In this document: positions 1 through 9,085 of the stretch, one piece after another
How the letters are laid out: every line of letters begins with the position of its first letter
How positions within the stretch are numbered: position 1 is the stretch's first letter
Assembly: GCF_001690355.1 (NCBI RefSeq)
Contig: NZ_LZHG01000033.1
Coordinates: forward strand, 95,380-159,379
DNA: 64,000 bases
From: Gilliamella sp. Choc4-2
Lineage (GTDB): Bacteria > Pseudomonadota > Gammaproteobacteria > Enterobacterales > Orbaceae
Reading direction: 5' to 3'
Notes under the pieces: generated by a model
What the model was told of the DNA's origin: nothing
Seen by the model: only the letters and a program-made list of their open reading frames with translations
Databases searched by the model: none
Translations under genes and position numbers: made by a program

Positions 1-885
1 TTCAACTTCAAGAACTCGACCATCAACAGTTAGAACATTAAAATCACTTGCTTGACTTGAAACCCAAATATTTTTTTGACAACCATTTAGATAATAAAAC
101 AATTGTCGTAATTGCATTTGCTCAACTCGTTCCGTTATAAACCATCTAAATTCCTGAACAAAAAAGGGCAATTTTGCAGTATCTAATCGACTTGGAATAC
201 TTGAGCCATTATCTAGTTCTAATAAAAATCGCTCATATCGAGCTTTTAACGATTCTGACCAATCCGGATGCATATTTAACACAGGAAAATGGCGATAAAT
301 GGGTAAAAATGAAATATTGTTACTAAATGCGTTATGTTCAGTAATTCGAAAACGAATTTGCGCACTTAATAAATCATCATTATATCGAGTCAATTCTGGA
401 ACATCTGTTAATACAGCTAATCGAGTAGGATAAATACATGCACCGGCCAAAAAATTTGATTTAACTGGATTAACTAATGTGATTGAATCTGTGCTTATCG
501 CTGCGACTTCAAGCAATGCTGTTTGATTAACATTGTTAATCTCACTTTTAATTAGTACTTTATTACCAACTACAAAATCACGACCTATTGTGCTGCACGG
601 CAGAACTATAGCCCCACGATTGACATCATCATTCAAATAGGTAACATCAGTATAAATAGGCAGATACCACGAATTACCACCAACAAAAGCCAATCGATTC
701 TCAAATTTGGAACGCTCACTACCATTAATTAAAATAGAAAACTCAAATGTACGACGAGGTGATAACCGTCTAGCAATGCGTTGTTCTGCACCACTGTACG
801 ATTGTAAAATATCGGTTTTCCATTCCAGTATTTCTGTTATGCCATTAGTCCAATCGGGATCAGCTTGCCATAAAAATTTTTTCAT
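1..885 (-). CDS. Distal tail protein, siphovirus type (partial, C-terminus beyond window)
   Basis: An open frame of 295 codons runs from the ATG at 885 to the window edge without a stop, so the C-terminus is missing. The ATG overlaps the stop of the tape-measure gene, which implies translational coupling. The N-terminus (MKKFLWQADPDWTNGITEIL, then a GAEQR..RRLSPRR stretch) resembles a tail protein found just after the tape measure in D3112/B3-like transposable siphophages. That position suggests a distal tail or baseplate part. The family assignment is from memory of such proteins and its exact role is inferred. Confidence 0.7.
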   Translation of the reverse strand, partial: MKKFLWQADPDWTNGITEILEWKTDILQSYSGAEQRIARRLSPRRTFEFSILINGSERSKFENRLAFVGGNSWYLPIYTDVTYLNDDVNRGAIVLPCSTIGRDFVVGNKVLIKSEINNVNQTALLEVAAISTDSITLVNPVKSNFLAGACIYPTRLAVLTDVPELTRYNDDLLSAQIRFRITEHNAFSNNISFLPIYRHFPVLNMHPDWSESLKARYERFLLELDNGSSIPSRLDTAKLPFFVQEFRWFITERVEQMQLRQLFYYLNGCQKNIWVSSQASDFNVLTVDGRVLEVE

Positions 886-3800
886 TATGACAACTCCTGT
901 TTTAGCGTTTGGGAGTTTGCACGAATCCATGTCATCATGGCACGAGAACCAGCAACAGAACTAATACCTGATTTCATCATTTCACCGCTATCTAAAACCA
1001 AAGTTTGTTGAATAACCGGTGCCGATTGTGCTTGGTTAGTTGCTTTTGATGATGAGTTTTCATCATATAAATTGGGTGCTGTTCGTCTGCTAACATTAGA
1101 AACTAAACCGCCAGTTGCGTAACGATGCAATCGCCCAGTATTAATCGCATGTAAATAGTCAACACCATATTTTTTAACTGAGGCAGCTTTAACAACATAT
1201 TCACCGTTAGATAATTTTGCTGGGATAGAGTCAGATGTTGAAGTGCCAGCACCAGTTATATAACCACCAGTCGCAGCCGCTACTGCGGCAGCACCCATAG
1301 CTGAACTTCCGGCATTTGCACTTGCCGCAGTAATCATTGCAGCGCTAATAATTTCACCTGCTGCTGTACCTGCGGTAATCATTGATGCTGAAATAGTCTC
1401 GGCGCCAATACCTGCCGACATCGATATTGACTCACCCATCAATCCAGCGCCAGTCGCGCTACTTGTTGCAATTGCTGTTTCCATCAGCCCTGCAGAAGCA
1501 GCAGCACTGGCATTATCAACAGCTGCATCAGTGGCAGAGCCAAACAACGAACTACCTAGATTTGATAGTCCATTCATTGCCATATCTGCTAAACCGTTTG
1601 TCGCCACTTGTGCCATCGACGACAAAATGCTCTGCGCTAGGTTTTGTAGTGCGTCTTTTAATTCAAAAGTACCTTTTGCTAAAGAATCAAGACTACCTTG
1701 GATACCGCTTTGCAAGCCGTTTTTAAATGCATTGGTTAATGCATCAGTAGTTTTATTTAGCTCTGCAATTTGTAGTTGTAATGTTGCTAATGCTTTTTGT
1801 GCATTTTCGCCAGCTTGGCCCGGTAATTCAGTCATGGCTTGCAGTGTAGGTAAATACTCGGCTAGCTCTTGAGCTGTTTGTTTATGCAAATCAACGAACT
1901 GGCTTTGGGCTTCAACTTGTGTAATTAAACCTGCTGTAACTTGTGCTTGTAACGATTGTTCTTTTGTTGATTGACGTGATTGTGCTTGCTGAATTTTTGT
2001 TGTAATTTCATTTAAATTTGCTTCAGCTTTTTTGAGTGGTAAAAGTCGGTCGATTAAGTCGATACCTTCTCTGTTACCCGTTTTTTTAAATTGTGCTAAT
2101 AAGTTGTTATACCATTGCTCAACTGTGTCATCACTAGCTTTTGTACCAAGTAATAGTTCATTTAATTGTTGCTGCAACGCTAGATTGGTTTTGTCATTTG
2201 TTAATGAAAAATCAGTTTTTTTGTTATGTTTTGCTGCATTTTTAGCGTCAACTTGTTTCGCTAGTGCAATGGCTCGGTCTTTTTCTGCTTGTGATGCATT
2301 TTTATACTGCCCTTCATTGATTTCATGCATCACACGTTGCAGTTCTGTTGTCAGTTTTAGTGATTTTTCAACCCCTTTATTGTATTCAAGAATACCTTTA
2401 TCAGTAATATTTTTAACATCTTTATCATATTGACCACCAGCAAATGATTTTCCGTCACTTGAAGTAACGCCCTGTGCTTGCAAATCTTTACGACCTTTTT
2501 CATTGGCCCAAAGTGCTTCATATTTTTTACGTAATTCATCAACCGCTTTAGCTTGTTTTTCGGCATCGCTTGCATTTTGTTTATGAAGCTCGTCAAGTTC
2601 TTTTTGAGCATTGATTGCTTTTTCATTAATGACATCGGTGTCATGCTTTTCTTGTGCTTCTTTTTGAAGCTTATCTCGTTGAGCATATTTTTCTTGTAAT
2701 GCTTTATCATCATTCTTATTGTATGGAATAGATACTGATCCAGGAACAATGTAAAAACCTCTTTTTTTTGCTTTCTCCATTCTTTCAATATCTTCTTCTA
2801 GGCTTGATAACCCTAAACTAAATTTAATATCTTTTTTTAATCCATTTCCTACATCACTCACTCCATTTTTAAAATTTTTCCATGCCTTTTCTAACCAATT
2901 GAGTTGTTCTTCCATCTTATTAGCACTGACTTCCATCTCTGAAGCATATTTATCTGTAGCGATTGCAATAGCTTCTTCGGTTCTACCTTGTTCTTCTAAC
3001 GCACTTATACGCTGATAAGTAGCCAGATCTAAAAAGTGATATTGTTTATTACTTTCAACAGCCCAGCTAGTGACCGAATTTTCAATACCTTTAAATGATT
3101 GAACGGCGTCTTGGGCACTTTTTCCTGTCACTTGTGCCATATATACTGATGCTGTAGCAATATTTTCAATGGATTTTGCTGATAACCGCCCCCCTGATGT
3201 CAGTTCTGCAATAACACCACGTGTTTCACTGTAGTTATGATTAATTTTACCGATACGTTGAGACATAGCCTCAAGCCCACCCGAGGTAGCACCAGCATAA
3301 TTACCCGTTGAAATTAATGCACGATTAAATCGCTCTTGGTCTGAAATTATCGTACTTATCACTTGTGACATTTTGTAAGCGGCAGCAATAAAAATACCAA
3401 CTGATAATGTAGTAGCACTAAATAATGGTGGTAACCGTCCCGTCATATTACCAATTGTTAGCAATGAATTTCCCGCTGATGCAAAATTACCGTTCGCTAA
3501 TTGTTTAAACATACTGGCGATACTACGACGTGCACTTTTAGTATTGAGATTTAACTTTTTAGTACTTTCATTTAGAGACTCAACAGTTGATAATGCAGCA
3601 CGTTGATTACTGATTTTTGATAAATAATCATCAAACGTATCACTATCAATCACGCCTGCTTTTTTTGATTTTCTTAATTTGCTTTCTAGTTCATCTAAAC
3701 GACTTAGACCTTTTGTAGCAGGATCAATACTAGCAAGTAATTTGTCTAAACCTTGGCGCAGTTTTTCAACTTCTTTTTTATGCGCTTCAGCTGCTTTAGT

Positions 3801-4037
3801 GGCAATACTTTGTGCTTTAGCTTGTTTTTCAGCAGCAGCGGCAGCTTGCGCACCACGGTTCATTGCCTCAGTTTGTGCCGTATAAACATCTTTGATGCTT
3901 TGAGCACTTTTTTTGTTAGCATCTTGAGCAACATTTGCTGACTCTTTCAGTTCAGCATTTAATTGACTGATATTATCTTTTGCTCTATTCACATCAGCTG
4001 TGAACTTCATTGCAATATTCATATCGTTATTGGCCAT
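885..4037 (-). CDS. Tail length tape-measure protein
   Basis: This 1050-residue protein is the largest of the prophage and follows the G/GT chaperone pair, the usual place of the tape measure, which sets tail length and is ejected during infection. The first 150 residues are Lys/Glu/Ala-rich with heptad-like spacing, consistent with coiled coil. A hydrophobic segment (LPPLFSATTLSVGIFIAAAY) lies near residue 210. Long charged helical stretches follow, then an Ala/Gly/Met-rich segment with small-residue repeats at about 850-960. The start overlaps the stop of the frameshifted GT product, and the stop overlaps the next start, so the three are probably translationally coupled. Confidence 0.9.
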   Translation of the reverse strand: MANNDMNIAMKFTADVNRAKDNISQLNAELKESANVAQDANKKSAQSIKDVYTAQTEAMNRGAQAAAAAEKQAKAQSIATKAAEAHKKEVEKLRQGLDKLLASIDPATKGLSRLDELESKLRKSKKAGVIDSDTFDDYLSKISNQRAALSTVESLNESTKKLNLNTKSARRSIASMFKQLANGNFASAGNSLLTIGNMTGRLPPLFSATTLSVGIFIAAAYKMSQVISTIISDQERFNRALISTGNYAGATSGGLEAMSQRIGKINHNYSETRGVIAELTSGGRLSAKSIENIATASVYMAQVTGKSAQDAVQSFKGIENSVTSWAVESNKQYHFLDLATYQRISALEEQGRTEEAIAIATDKYASEMEVSANKMEEQLNWLEKAWKNFKNGVSDVGNGLKKDIKFSLGLSSLEEDIERMEKAKKRGFYIVPGSVSIPYNKNDDKALQEKYAQRDKLQKEAQEKHDTDVINEKAINAQKELDELHKQNASDAEKQAKAVDELRKKYEALWANEKGRKDLQAQGVTSSDGKSFAGGQYDKDVKNITDKGILEYNKGVEKSLKLTTELQRVMHEINEGQYKNASQAEKDRAIALAKQVDAKNAAKHNKKTDFSLTNDKTNLALQQQLNELLLGTKASDDTVEQWYNNLLAQFKKTGNREGIDLIDRLLPLKKAEANLNEITTKIQQAQSRQSTKEQSLQAQVTAGLITQVEAQSQFVDLHKQTAQELAEYLPTLQAMTELPGQAGENAQKALATLQLQIAELNKTTDALTNAFKNGLQSGIQGSLDSLAKGTFELKDALQNLAQSILSSMAQVATNGLADMAMNGLSNLGSSLFGSATDAAVDNASAAASAGLMETAIATSSATGAGLMGESISMSAGIGAETISASMITAGTAAGEIISAAMITAASANAGSSAMGAAAVAAATGGYITGAGTSTSDSIPAKLSNGEYVVKAASVKKYGVDYLHAINTGRLHRYATGGLVSNVSRRTAPNLYDENSSSKATNQAQSAPVIQQTLVLDSGEMMKSGISSVAGSRAMMTWIRANSQTLKQELS

Positions 4038-4665
4038 TATTGCTCTCCGCGTAACTGTTTTACAAACTTAGTAACTTGTTTACCACCATTAAACCCAACA
4101 CAAACATCCTCAATTCGGTTAGCTCGTTCTCGGTTTTGTAACTTAATTAATTCATCGTAATACAGCAGTAACTGACGTTGCGTGTAATGCGGTAACTGCT
4201 GTGCATCATGTCCATTTTTAATTAGTAAAGTAAAAACCTCACTCCAGCTTACTGATTTGCCTGTTTTGCAGCGTTTTGTCGTATTATTTTGCGAGTTACC
4301 GCGTTCATAAAAAAACGAGAGTTAACAACCCACCACCAATCTAATAATTGCAAACCATCTTCATATGACAACGCTTCAATAAACGAAATCGGTTTTTGAA
4401 TAGAGGTACTGATTAATGAATAAACCAACTCTAAGTTATTCATAATGATTGAGTCCGCTTGCTCAATCGTGATTTTGTTTGTGCCATTCATTTCATTCAC
4501 AATTAATGCAACAAACTGGTCAATCTCATTCCCAATTGTCAATGCATCTTTAAATGAATATTCACGTACTGTAATTGTTTCACCTGCTAGCACGATCTCA
4601 CGATTCGGCATTAATGTTGCTAAATCATTTGATTCTTCTTTTGTTGCTGTCACTTTTTCTGCCAT
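4037..4665 (-). CDS. Tail assembly chaperone GT fusion made by -1 ribosomal frameshift
   Basis: The upstream chaperone frame contains a perfect U_UUU_UUU slippery heptamer (plus-strand A run 4309-4315), in phase with codons F118-F119. Slipping back one base opens a second frame with no stop until TAA at 4037-4039, which abuts the tape-measure ATG. The predicted fusion has about 119 residues of G plus 90 new residues (starting YERGNSQNN, ending QLRGEQ), about 209 in all. The G/GT arrangement before the tape measure is conserved in long-tailed phages, where a minor GT fraction recruits tail-tube subunits to the tape measure. I see this directly in the sequence. Frameshifting efficiency is unknown. 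Confidence 0.8.
4249..4665 (-). CDS. Tail assembly chaperone G (unshifted product)
   Basis: This 138-residue acidic helical protein lies between the tail-tube and tape-measure genes. It has no motif of its own that I recognise, so the call rests on position, size and the in-phase slippery site that produces the longer GT form. Translation starts at the ATG at 4665 behind TAGTAGG. Such chaperones keep the tape measure soluble during tail assembly and are absent from the virion. The unshifted protein ends IIRQNAAKQANQ. Confidence 0.8.
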   Translation of the reverse strand: MAEKVTATKEESNDLATLMPNREIVLAGETITVREYSFKDALTIGNEIDQFVALIVNEMNGTNKITIEQADSIIMNNLELVYSLISTSIQKPISFIEALSYEDGLQLLDWWWVVNSRFFMNAVTRKIIRQNAAKQANQ

Positions 4666-4705
4666 GTTATTTACCTACTAATAAAATTAGAGAGTTGAAT
4701 AATTA

Positions 4706-4723
4706 GCGGTGACACGTCACCGC
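4706..4723 (-). terminator. Intercistronic hairpin after the tail-tube gene
   Basis: A perfect 8-bp inverted repeat (GCGGTGAC / GTCACCGC) with a 2-nt loop lies between the tail-tube stop and the chaperone start. On the minus strand it is followed by TAATTATT rather than a clean U run, so it may be a partial terminator or an mRNA-stabilising 3' end that leaves more tail-tube message than downstream message. The function is inferred. Confidence 0.5.
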
Positions 4724-4737
4724 ATAATAAAATAAAT

Positions 4738-5499
4738 TTATTTCGCCTTTTGAACGTATGAGCCAAAATAACCAAGCGAACTATCCTTGTTTTGACTCAT
4801 ATCAGCTAGAACAGTAGCAGTTAACGGTAATTCACCGTATCCCTCATTATGTAATAATGAAAAATTCGAAATAGGGTTAAATTTAACGCGGAATAGCTCC
4901 ACAATTACATGTTCATTTTCTCTGTCAGTATTGATACCATCAAGCATAAACCAACGCTCAGGCGGTTGACGGGTAAAAATGCCCAGACTTTCAGTCTTAG
5001 CGTATGAATAATCTACCGTTGCAGTTAATGCCGTTGTAGTTAATAATTTAATTAATCCTGCGTGAGCTGATTCGATTTCATAATCCGTGCCTAATACTAA
5101 TGTAGAACCATCTGTCGTTTTTAACTCGACATCAGCTACAAATGGATGAGTTAACTTGATACGATCACCAATTATCAGGTTCTCTGGTAATTTTTCATCT
5201 GTCGCTATACCCGCATCAACAGTAATTTTTTCACCATAAAGCGCTAACGCAATGTTTTCGATTGACCAATCTTTTAACGTAAGATTTAACGTGCCGCTTT
5301 TACCCAGTGTTAATTCACCAACTTGTAGACGTTGCCCTGTATATGATTCATTTTGTGTTACCGTTTCAACACTTAGTTCCATTTCACAGGAATCAGCCGT
5401 ACCCACATGCCTAAAGGCATTAGGTCGAACAGGTGAACTGGCGGTATTACGGGTGGCAAGATTTATGGTACCTTGTAAACTCATTAATAAATCTGACAT
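4738..5499 (-). CDS. Major tail (tube) protein
   Basis: A 253-residue, Thr/Leu/Val-rich, beta-type protein placed just before the tail chaperones, the standard site of the major tail-tube subunit. The N-terminus (MSDLLMSLQGTINLATRN) and the alternating hydrophobic pattern fit tube proteins that polymerise into hexameric rings. I see no extra Ig-like C-terminal domain. ATG 5499 follows AGGAGAAAGAT. A strong hairpin follows the gene, consistent with the need for many copies. Confidence 0.78.
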   Translation of the reverse strand: MSDLLMSLQGTINLATRNTASSPVRPNAFRHVGTADSCEMELSVETVTQNESYTGQRLQVGELTLGKSGTLNLTLKDWSIENIALALYGEKITVDAGIATDEKLPENLIIGDRIKLTHPFVADVELKTTDGSTLVLGTDYEIESAHAGLIKLLTTTALTATVDYSYAKTESLGIFTRQPPERWFMLDGINTDRENEHVIVELFRVKFNPISNFSLLHNEGYGELPLTATVLADMSQNKDSSLGYFGSYVQKAK

Positions 5500-5518
5500 A
5501 TCTTTCTCCTAAAATTAT

Positions 5519-5968
5519 TTATCGGCTACCGATGAAGTGTTGGGTTTGAAATGAATCAATCCAAACCAGCACGCCATTTTGAAAACCTAACGTTTGCCCA
5601 CCAGTCCAACTAACTGGGCGAACGCCGTCAATAAACTGAACTGTTTTACCAATCAACAAATCACGCACCGCACCAATCACTGGATTTGCCAATTGTTTTA
5701 CATTTTGAATATTGGTTGCTTGGCTAGAAATATCACGAGCAACAACCACAACACCAAAATTAACACTGACTGACTGCCGTGTACCTGCGGGCTTATCGTT
5801 GGGTGTTTCTTTACCAAGCAAAACGTAAGCCGCTGGTGTCGGCGCTGAAGTTAAATCGGTTAACTTACTGTATTCAGCACTAGTACCAACAAAAACTAAG
5901 GTTTTATCCGCTAATAGGCTTCTTAGCTTTTCAGCAATCACTGAAACATCAAATGGTGCGCTACTCAT
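5519..5968 (-). CDS. DUF1834-like protein (Mu gp37 type), head-tail connection
   Basis: A 149-residue protein overlapping the upstream gene by 4 nt and placed where Mu gp37-like (DUF1834) proteins occur. The N-terminus (SVIAEKLRSLL) and central VVVARDIS segment fit that family. These proteins are thought to act at the head-tail interface or tail terminator. The role is inferred from position, and the family match is from memory. Confidence 0.65.
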   Translation of the reverse strand: MSSAPFDVSVIAEKLRSLLADKTLVFVGTSAEYSKLTDLTSAPTPAAYVLLGKETPNDKPAGTRQSVSVNFGVVVVARDISSQATNIQNVKQLANPVIGAVRDLLIGKTVQFIDGVRPVSWTGGQTLGFQNGVLVWIDSFQTQHFIGSR

Positions 5969-6489
5969 CGTCCAAAATCCCTAAGTGTGTTCATGTCAAA
6001 CACTCGAACAGGGCCAGTTTGTTTAGGCACACCACCAGCAACAGGCAATGCATCATCAATGCCTAGTGAATATTTCCCTTCAGCTACCATTTTTAGAAAG
6101 CCCAGAACTTGTTTGTAATCACGCACGATAGGATCGCTTTTTTCATCAGAAACACGATTGCGATGCAATTTGTAACGAACAATAATGCGTGCCCAATCAG
6201 TTAACAAACGAGGTACCTTAACTAAGGGTAGCCTGTGTCCACGTTGCCGTAAAAAGCCGTTTATTTCAGCTTCAGTATCAGCTATTGATTCATTAATGCG
6301 TGCGATTGCTCGATTTGCATTAATAACATCATCAGGCAACCAACTTGAAACATCACCACCATTAATAATGACTTCCAACAAATTAGCATCTACGGGCATT
6401 TCACCATCTTGAGCAACCAATTGGGATAGCTCAACGAGTCCTGGACGTTCGGATAAATTTAGCAATGTAATGTATGGAATATTCATCAT
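5965..6489 (-). CDS. DUF1320-like protein (Mu gp36 type), head completion
   Basis: A protein of about 174 residues with the features of the DUF1320 family: an N-terminal YIT-like strand, a central helix with several Glu/Asp, and the LLTDWARIIVRYKLHR helix followed by DPIVRDYKQVLGFLK. Such proteins act as head-tail adaptors in Mu-like phages. A longer frame begins with a TTG at 6504, but tandem ATGs at 6489 and 6486 fit better. It overlaps the next gene by 4 nt. Confidence 0.72.
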   Translation of the reverse strand: MMNIPYITLLNLSERPGLVELSQLVAQDGEMPVDANLLEVIINGGDVSSWLPDDVINANRAIARINESIADTEAEINGFLRQRGHRLPLVKVPRLLTDWARIIVRYKLHRNRVSDEKSDPIVRDYKQVLGFLKMVAEGKYSLGIDDALPVAGGVPKQTGPVRVFDMNTLRDFGR

Positions 6490-6500
6490 CTTTACCCAAA

Positions 6501-6521
6501 CCAACGATAAATTACCGTTGG
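6501..6521 (-). terminator. Hairpin after the major capsid gene
   Basis: A near-perfect palindrome (CCAACGATAA, one base, TTACCGTTGG; 9 of 10 pairs) lies between the capsid stop at 6537 and the next start. It has no strong U run. Like the hairpin after the tail-tube gene, it follows a high-copy structural gene and may reduce read-through or protect the upstream message. The function is inferred. Confidence 0.4.
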
Positions 6522-6536
6522 TTGTTGTTCACATTA

Positions 6537-7463
6537 TTAACTGTTTGTTGGAATAACATTTTCAAACAAATAGCCCGCATCTTTAGCCACAACTAGCTCT
6601 TTGACCGATTCACCGACTCGAACACGTTGGCCACCACGTAAACCGATATCAGGATCAACAATCGAACCCGAAACACGATCTTTAAATTGGGCTGTAAAGC
6701 CAAACGTCACACCACCTTTAGTATTTGCTAATTTATTGCGAACGGTGAAACTAGCTTTATTGCCCCACGCACGTAATAGGGTTGGTGATTTACCCGGTTT
6801 AGCACTATTTAGGAATGCATCACCAATATAAATCGCTTCTAACTCTAATAAGTCAGCTAAAAAACTTAGTGGAACCAGTCCGTTTTCACCGGCATTTCCA
6901 TGATATGCAGCAACAATTTTGGGATGACGACGTAATATTGTTGCAACTCGACGACCTAGTGTGCCAATATTAGGTCGCACAATCATTGAATCAAAAGCGT
7001 CTGTAATTAAACCAATCGGATCACTTTTATCATTGTTCCACTGTTGCGCTGCTGTTAAAGTTTTGGTGTTGGTGTAGTTACTTGCATTAAATAGTACATT
7101 AGCGGCTCGAACTTCACGATCTAACAAAATTAAATCAGTCGTTGCTTCGACTGCATGACCGAGCGGGTTATGACCAGTGATTGCAGTATCAATATCGTCT
7201 TGCGGTACAGGGCTATCTAGTCCATAATCAGTCACTGAACTTTCTTGCTCTTTGGCACCAAATTCAACTTGATTTGGTTGTGCTGTCCGCCCAACTTTAG
7301 TATCTGGGAGCGTAAATCGCTCTGAAAAATCGTACTCCAACCATTTAAAAGACGTGCTAGAAACAGGCACACGGGGCAAAACCTCATCGGCAATTAACTT
7401 ATTATTACGGTAAGCGATAGCAATTGCAGTCAACTGCGGTTCAACGGGAAAAGGACGTTGCAT
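6537..7463 (-). CDS. Major capsid protein
   Basis: This 308-residue protein lies directly after the protease/scaffold and decoration genes, the usual site of the major head subunit. The sequence (start MQRPFPVEPQLTAIAIAYRN, EVLPRVPV, a central YHGN segment, C-terminal RVRVGESVKELVVAKDAGYL) recalls HK97-fold capsid proteins of B3-like transposable phages. No N-terminal delta domain is visible, which agrees with a separate scaffold encoded inside the protease gene. Translation starts at ATG 7463 behind an AGGAG. Confidence 0.85.
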   Translation of the reverse strand: MQRPFPVEPQLTAIAIAYRNNKLIADEVLPRVPVSSTSFKWLEYDFSERFTLPDTKVGRTAQPNQVEFGAKEQESSVTDYGLDSPVPQDDIDTAITGHNPLGHAVEATTDLILLDREVRAANVLFNASNYTNTKTLTAAQQWNNDKSDPIGLITDAFDSMIVRPNIGTLGRRVATILRRHPKIVAAYHGNAGENGLVPLSFLADLLELEAIYIGDAFLNSAKPGKSPTLLRAWGNKASFTVRNKLANTKGGVTFGFTAQFKDRVSGSIVDPDIGLRGGQRVRVGESVKELVVAKDAGYLFENVIPTNS

Positions 7464-7523
7464 ATAAAACTCCTATTTATAAAATTGTTTATCAAATGTC
7501 ATGGACCATTAGTTAAATAAAAA

Positions 7524-7883
7524 TTAAGCTTGTTTACTTGGCGCAATCCAAATAGTGCCTAATTCATCGGCAGCACCCACAACTTCGGCATAGCCAATAA
7601 TAAAATCACCTGACATTGCTTTTTTAGCTCGACCATCGACATTTGCTGTGATTGGATCACCAATCGCAATTGTTTCGCTATAAAAAACTTGTGCCAACCC
7701 ACTGCGCACAACGTCAAACACTTCACCATCACCACCACCAACAATTGTTGATACACCGATTAATAATGCAGTACCGTCAATTGCAGTTTTTGCTAGCCCA
7801 TCTTCATTACCATGACAGACAATCACGCGTGGTTTGACTTCGCCTTCAGCGGTTTTTGCTACTGTTAATCCTAGAATATTCAT
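7524..7883 (-). CDS. Capsid decoration-like protein (DUF2190 type)
   Basis: A 119-residue small beta-rich protein between the protease and the major capsid protein. The pattern VIVCHGNEDGLAKTAIDGTA and a late EVVGAADELGTIWI resembles DUF2190-type head decoration proteins, which form trimers on the capsid surface. Function is inferred from position and fold-like pattern. Confidence 0.6.
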   Translation of the reverse strand: MNILGLTVAKTAEGEVKPRVIVCHGNEDGLAKTAIDGTALLIGVSTIVGGGDGEVFDVVRSGLAQVFYSETIAIGDPITANVDGRAKKAMSGDFIIGYAEVVGAADELGTIWIAPSKQA

Positions 7884-7948
7884 ATAAAAACCTTTTGGTT
7901 AAAATTAAAATGATGCTGACATTAGTAATCAGCCTGTAATTAATGCTC

Positions 7949-8428
7949 TTATTTTTTAGCTTTGGTTACATGCGTAACGGCTTGACTAATTGAAATAGTA
8001 TTGCCTTTGTCTGCCTGTTCTTTTTGATAGGCTTTGGCTGCATCAGCAATGACTTTTGGATCTTGTTTATCAACGTTATCTTCACTATCACTAGCAGCCG
8101 ATTTTTCAGCAAAGTTCATAAAAGCAGGACGTTCTGAAAGTACTTTTTTGATTAAATCAACTGGGGAACTGTTGACCGTTGTATCACCTTCAGCAAATGA
8201 GATCGGTTCATTGCCTAGTGACATAAATACTTCAACGACTGTAGTTTTATGTGTTGGTAATAATTTGCCAGATTTAACTAATTCATCAGCAAAAGCGGCA
8301 AATTCTGCCCGTTTGTTAGTTTGTTCTTTTTCTAGCAATGCTTGTTCACGTTTGGCTAGTTCAGCATTTTTAGCGTCAATTGCAGCTTGTTGTTCGGCAA
8401 AGCTAGCGTCTAAATTAGATTGTGGCAT
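7949..8428 (-). CDS. Nested head scaffold protein (Mu Z type), internal in-frame start
   Basis: Inside the protease gene, in the same frame, an ATG at 8428 (residue M201) is preceded by AGGAG at 8438-8442 with 9 nt spacing. The 159-residue product begins MPQSNLDASFAEQQAAIDAK and is coiled-coil-like, as expected for a scaffold. Mu, lambda and other phages express the scaffold from an internal start in the protease gene. The SD and start are seen directly; use is inferred. Confidence 0.72.
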   Translation of the reverse strand: MPQSNLDASFAEQQAAIDAKNAELAKREQALLEKEQTNKRAEFAAFADELVKSGKLLPTHKTTVVEVFMSLGNEPISFAEGDTTVNSSPVDLIKKVLSERPAFMNFAEKSAASDSEDNVDKQDPKVIADAAKAYQKEQADKGNTISISQAVTHVTKAKK

Positions 8429-9028
8429 TTTTTCTTTCTCCTTTTGTTTTTGAGCAGATATTGAACGCAATGATTCAAGGCGCCATTGCGGTAAAAATAG
8501 GTCAGCACTGGCAATGCCGGCTTTTTCAATCAGCAGGTCACGTAAATTGGCTAAAATTGAAATCAAATTTTCATCAAATTCTTCATCAGCCATTGAGAAC
8601 TCAGCAGCGCCTTGATCACCGTCTGATTCGGCAAAGCTGGCATCAGGCAAGCCTTTAATAGCAGGTGCTGCTGCACCTAAAAAACCGATGTGACGAGCAT
8701 AATAATGACCAGGCTTAGGGTTGCCCGGTGAATCGGGTAAGTAAATTGAAAGTGAACGTTTTTTATAACTTCCCGCATTATAGGCTTCAGCAAATTCTGG
8801 ATTAATCTGATCTAACTTGGCATAAACCAAACCATCTTTTACTTCGAATGATTTTGCCCATGCGTAAGCCGGAGCTGTTAGTTTTGGATGACCGATTACA
8901 GCAGGCGCTTCAGATAAACTTGGATCGTAGCTTTCTGCTAAATCAATACAGTTCTCTAAAGTAAAAGTGATTTTTCGACCATCTACCGCAGTATGCGTAC
9001 CAGGTTTAAAAACGGGGATAAGTGCCAT
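7949..9028 (-). CDS. Phage head maturation protease with C-terminal scaffold (Mu gene I type)
   Basis: A 359-residue protein with an N-terminal protease region (about 1-160; PAVIGHPK near 40, RHIGFLGAAAPAIKGL near 110) like Mu gpI, followed by a charged linker and a helical, Gln/Glu/Lys-rich scaffold part from about residue 200. The protease cleaves scaffold and itself during head maturation. ATG 9028 follows TTGGAGC. A putative activator dyad lies 58 bp upstream, so this gene probably opens a late transcript, as PI does in Mu. Confidence 0.82.
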   Translation of the reverse strand: MALIPVFKPGTHTAVDGRKITFTLENCIDLAESYDPSLSEAPAVIGHPKLTAPAYAWAKSFEVKDGLVYAKLDQINPEFAEAYNAGSYKKRSLSIYLPDSPGNPKPGHYYARHIGFLGAAAPAIKGLPDASFAESDGDQGAAEFSMADEEFDENLISILANLRDLLIEKAGIASADLFLPQWRLESLRSISAQKQKEKEKMPQSNLDASFAEQQAAIDAKNAELAKREQALLEKEQTNKRAEFAAFADELVKSGKLLPTHKTTVVEVFMSLGNEPISFAEGDTTVNSSPVDLIKKVLSERPAFMNFAEKSAASDSEDNVDKQDPKVIADAAKAYQKEQADKGNTISISQAVTHVTKAKK

Positions 9029-9085
9029 AAAAAATGCTCCAATAAATTGATATAGAGCATCATGATCTATTTTGAGGTAAGGGTA

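Noticed and set aside
707..964. Plus-strand frames opposite the tail genes (707-964, 1427-1726, 1531-1872, 2032-2433)
   Set aside because: They are antisense to well supported tail genes, lack SDs, and show the Ser/Cys/Phe-rich composition of shadow translation.
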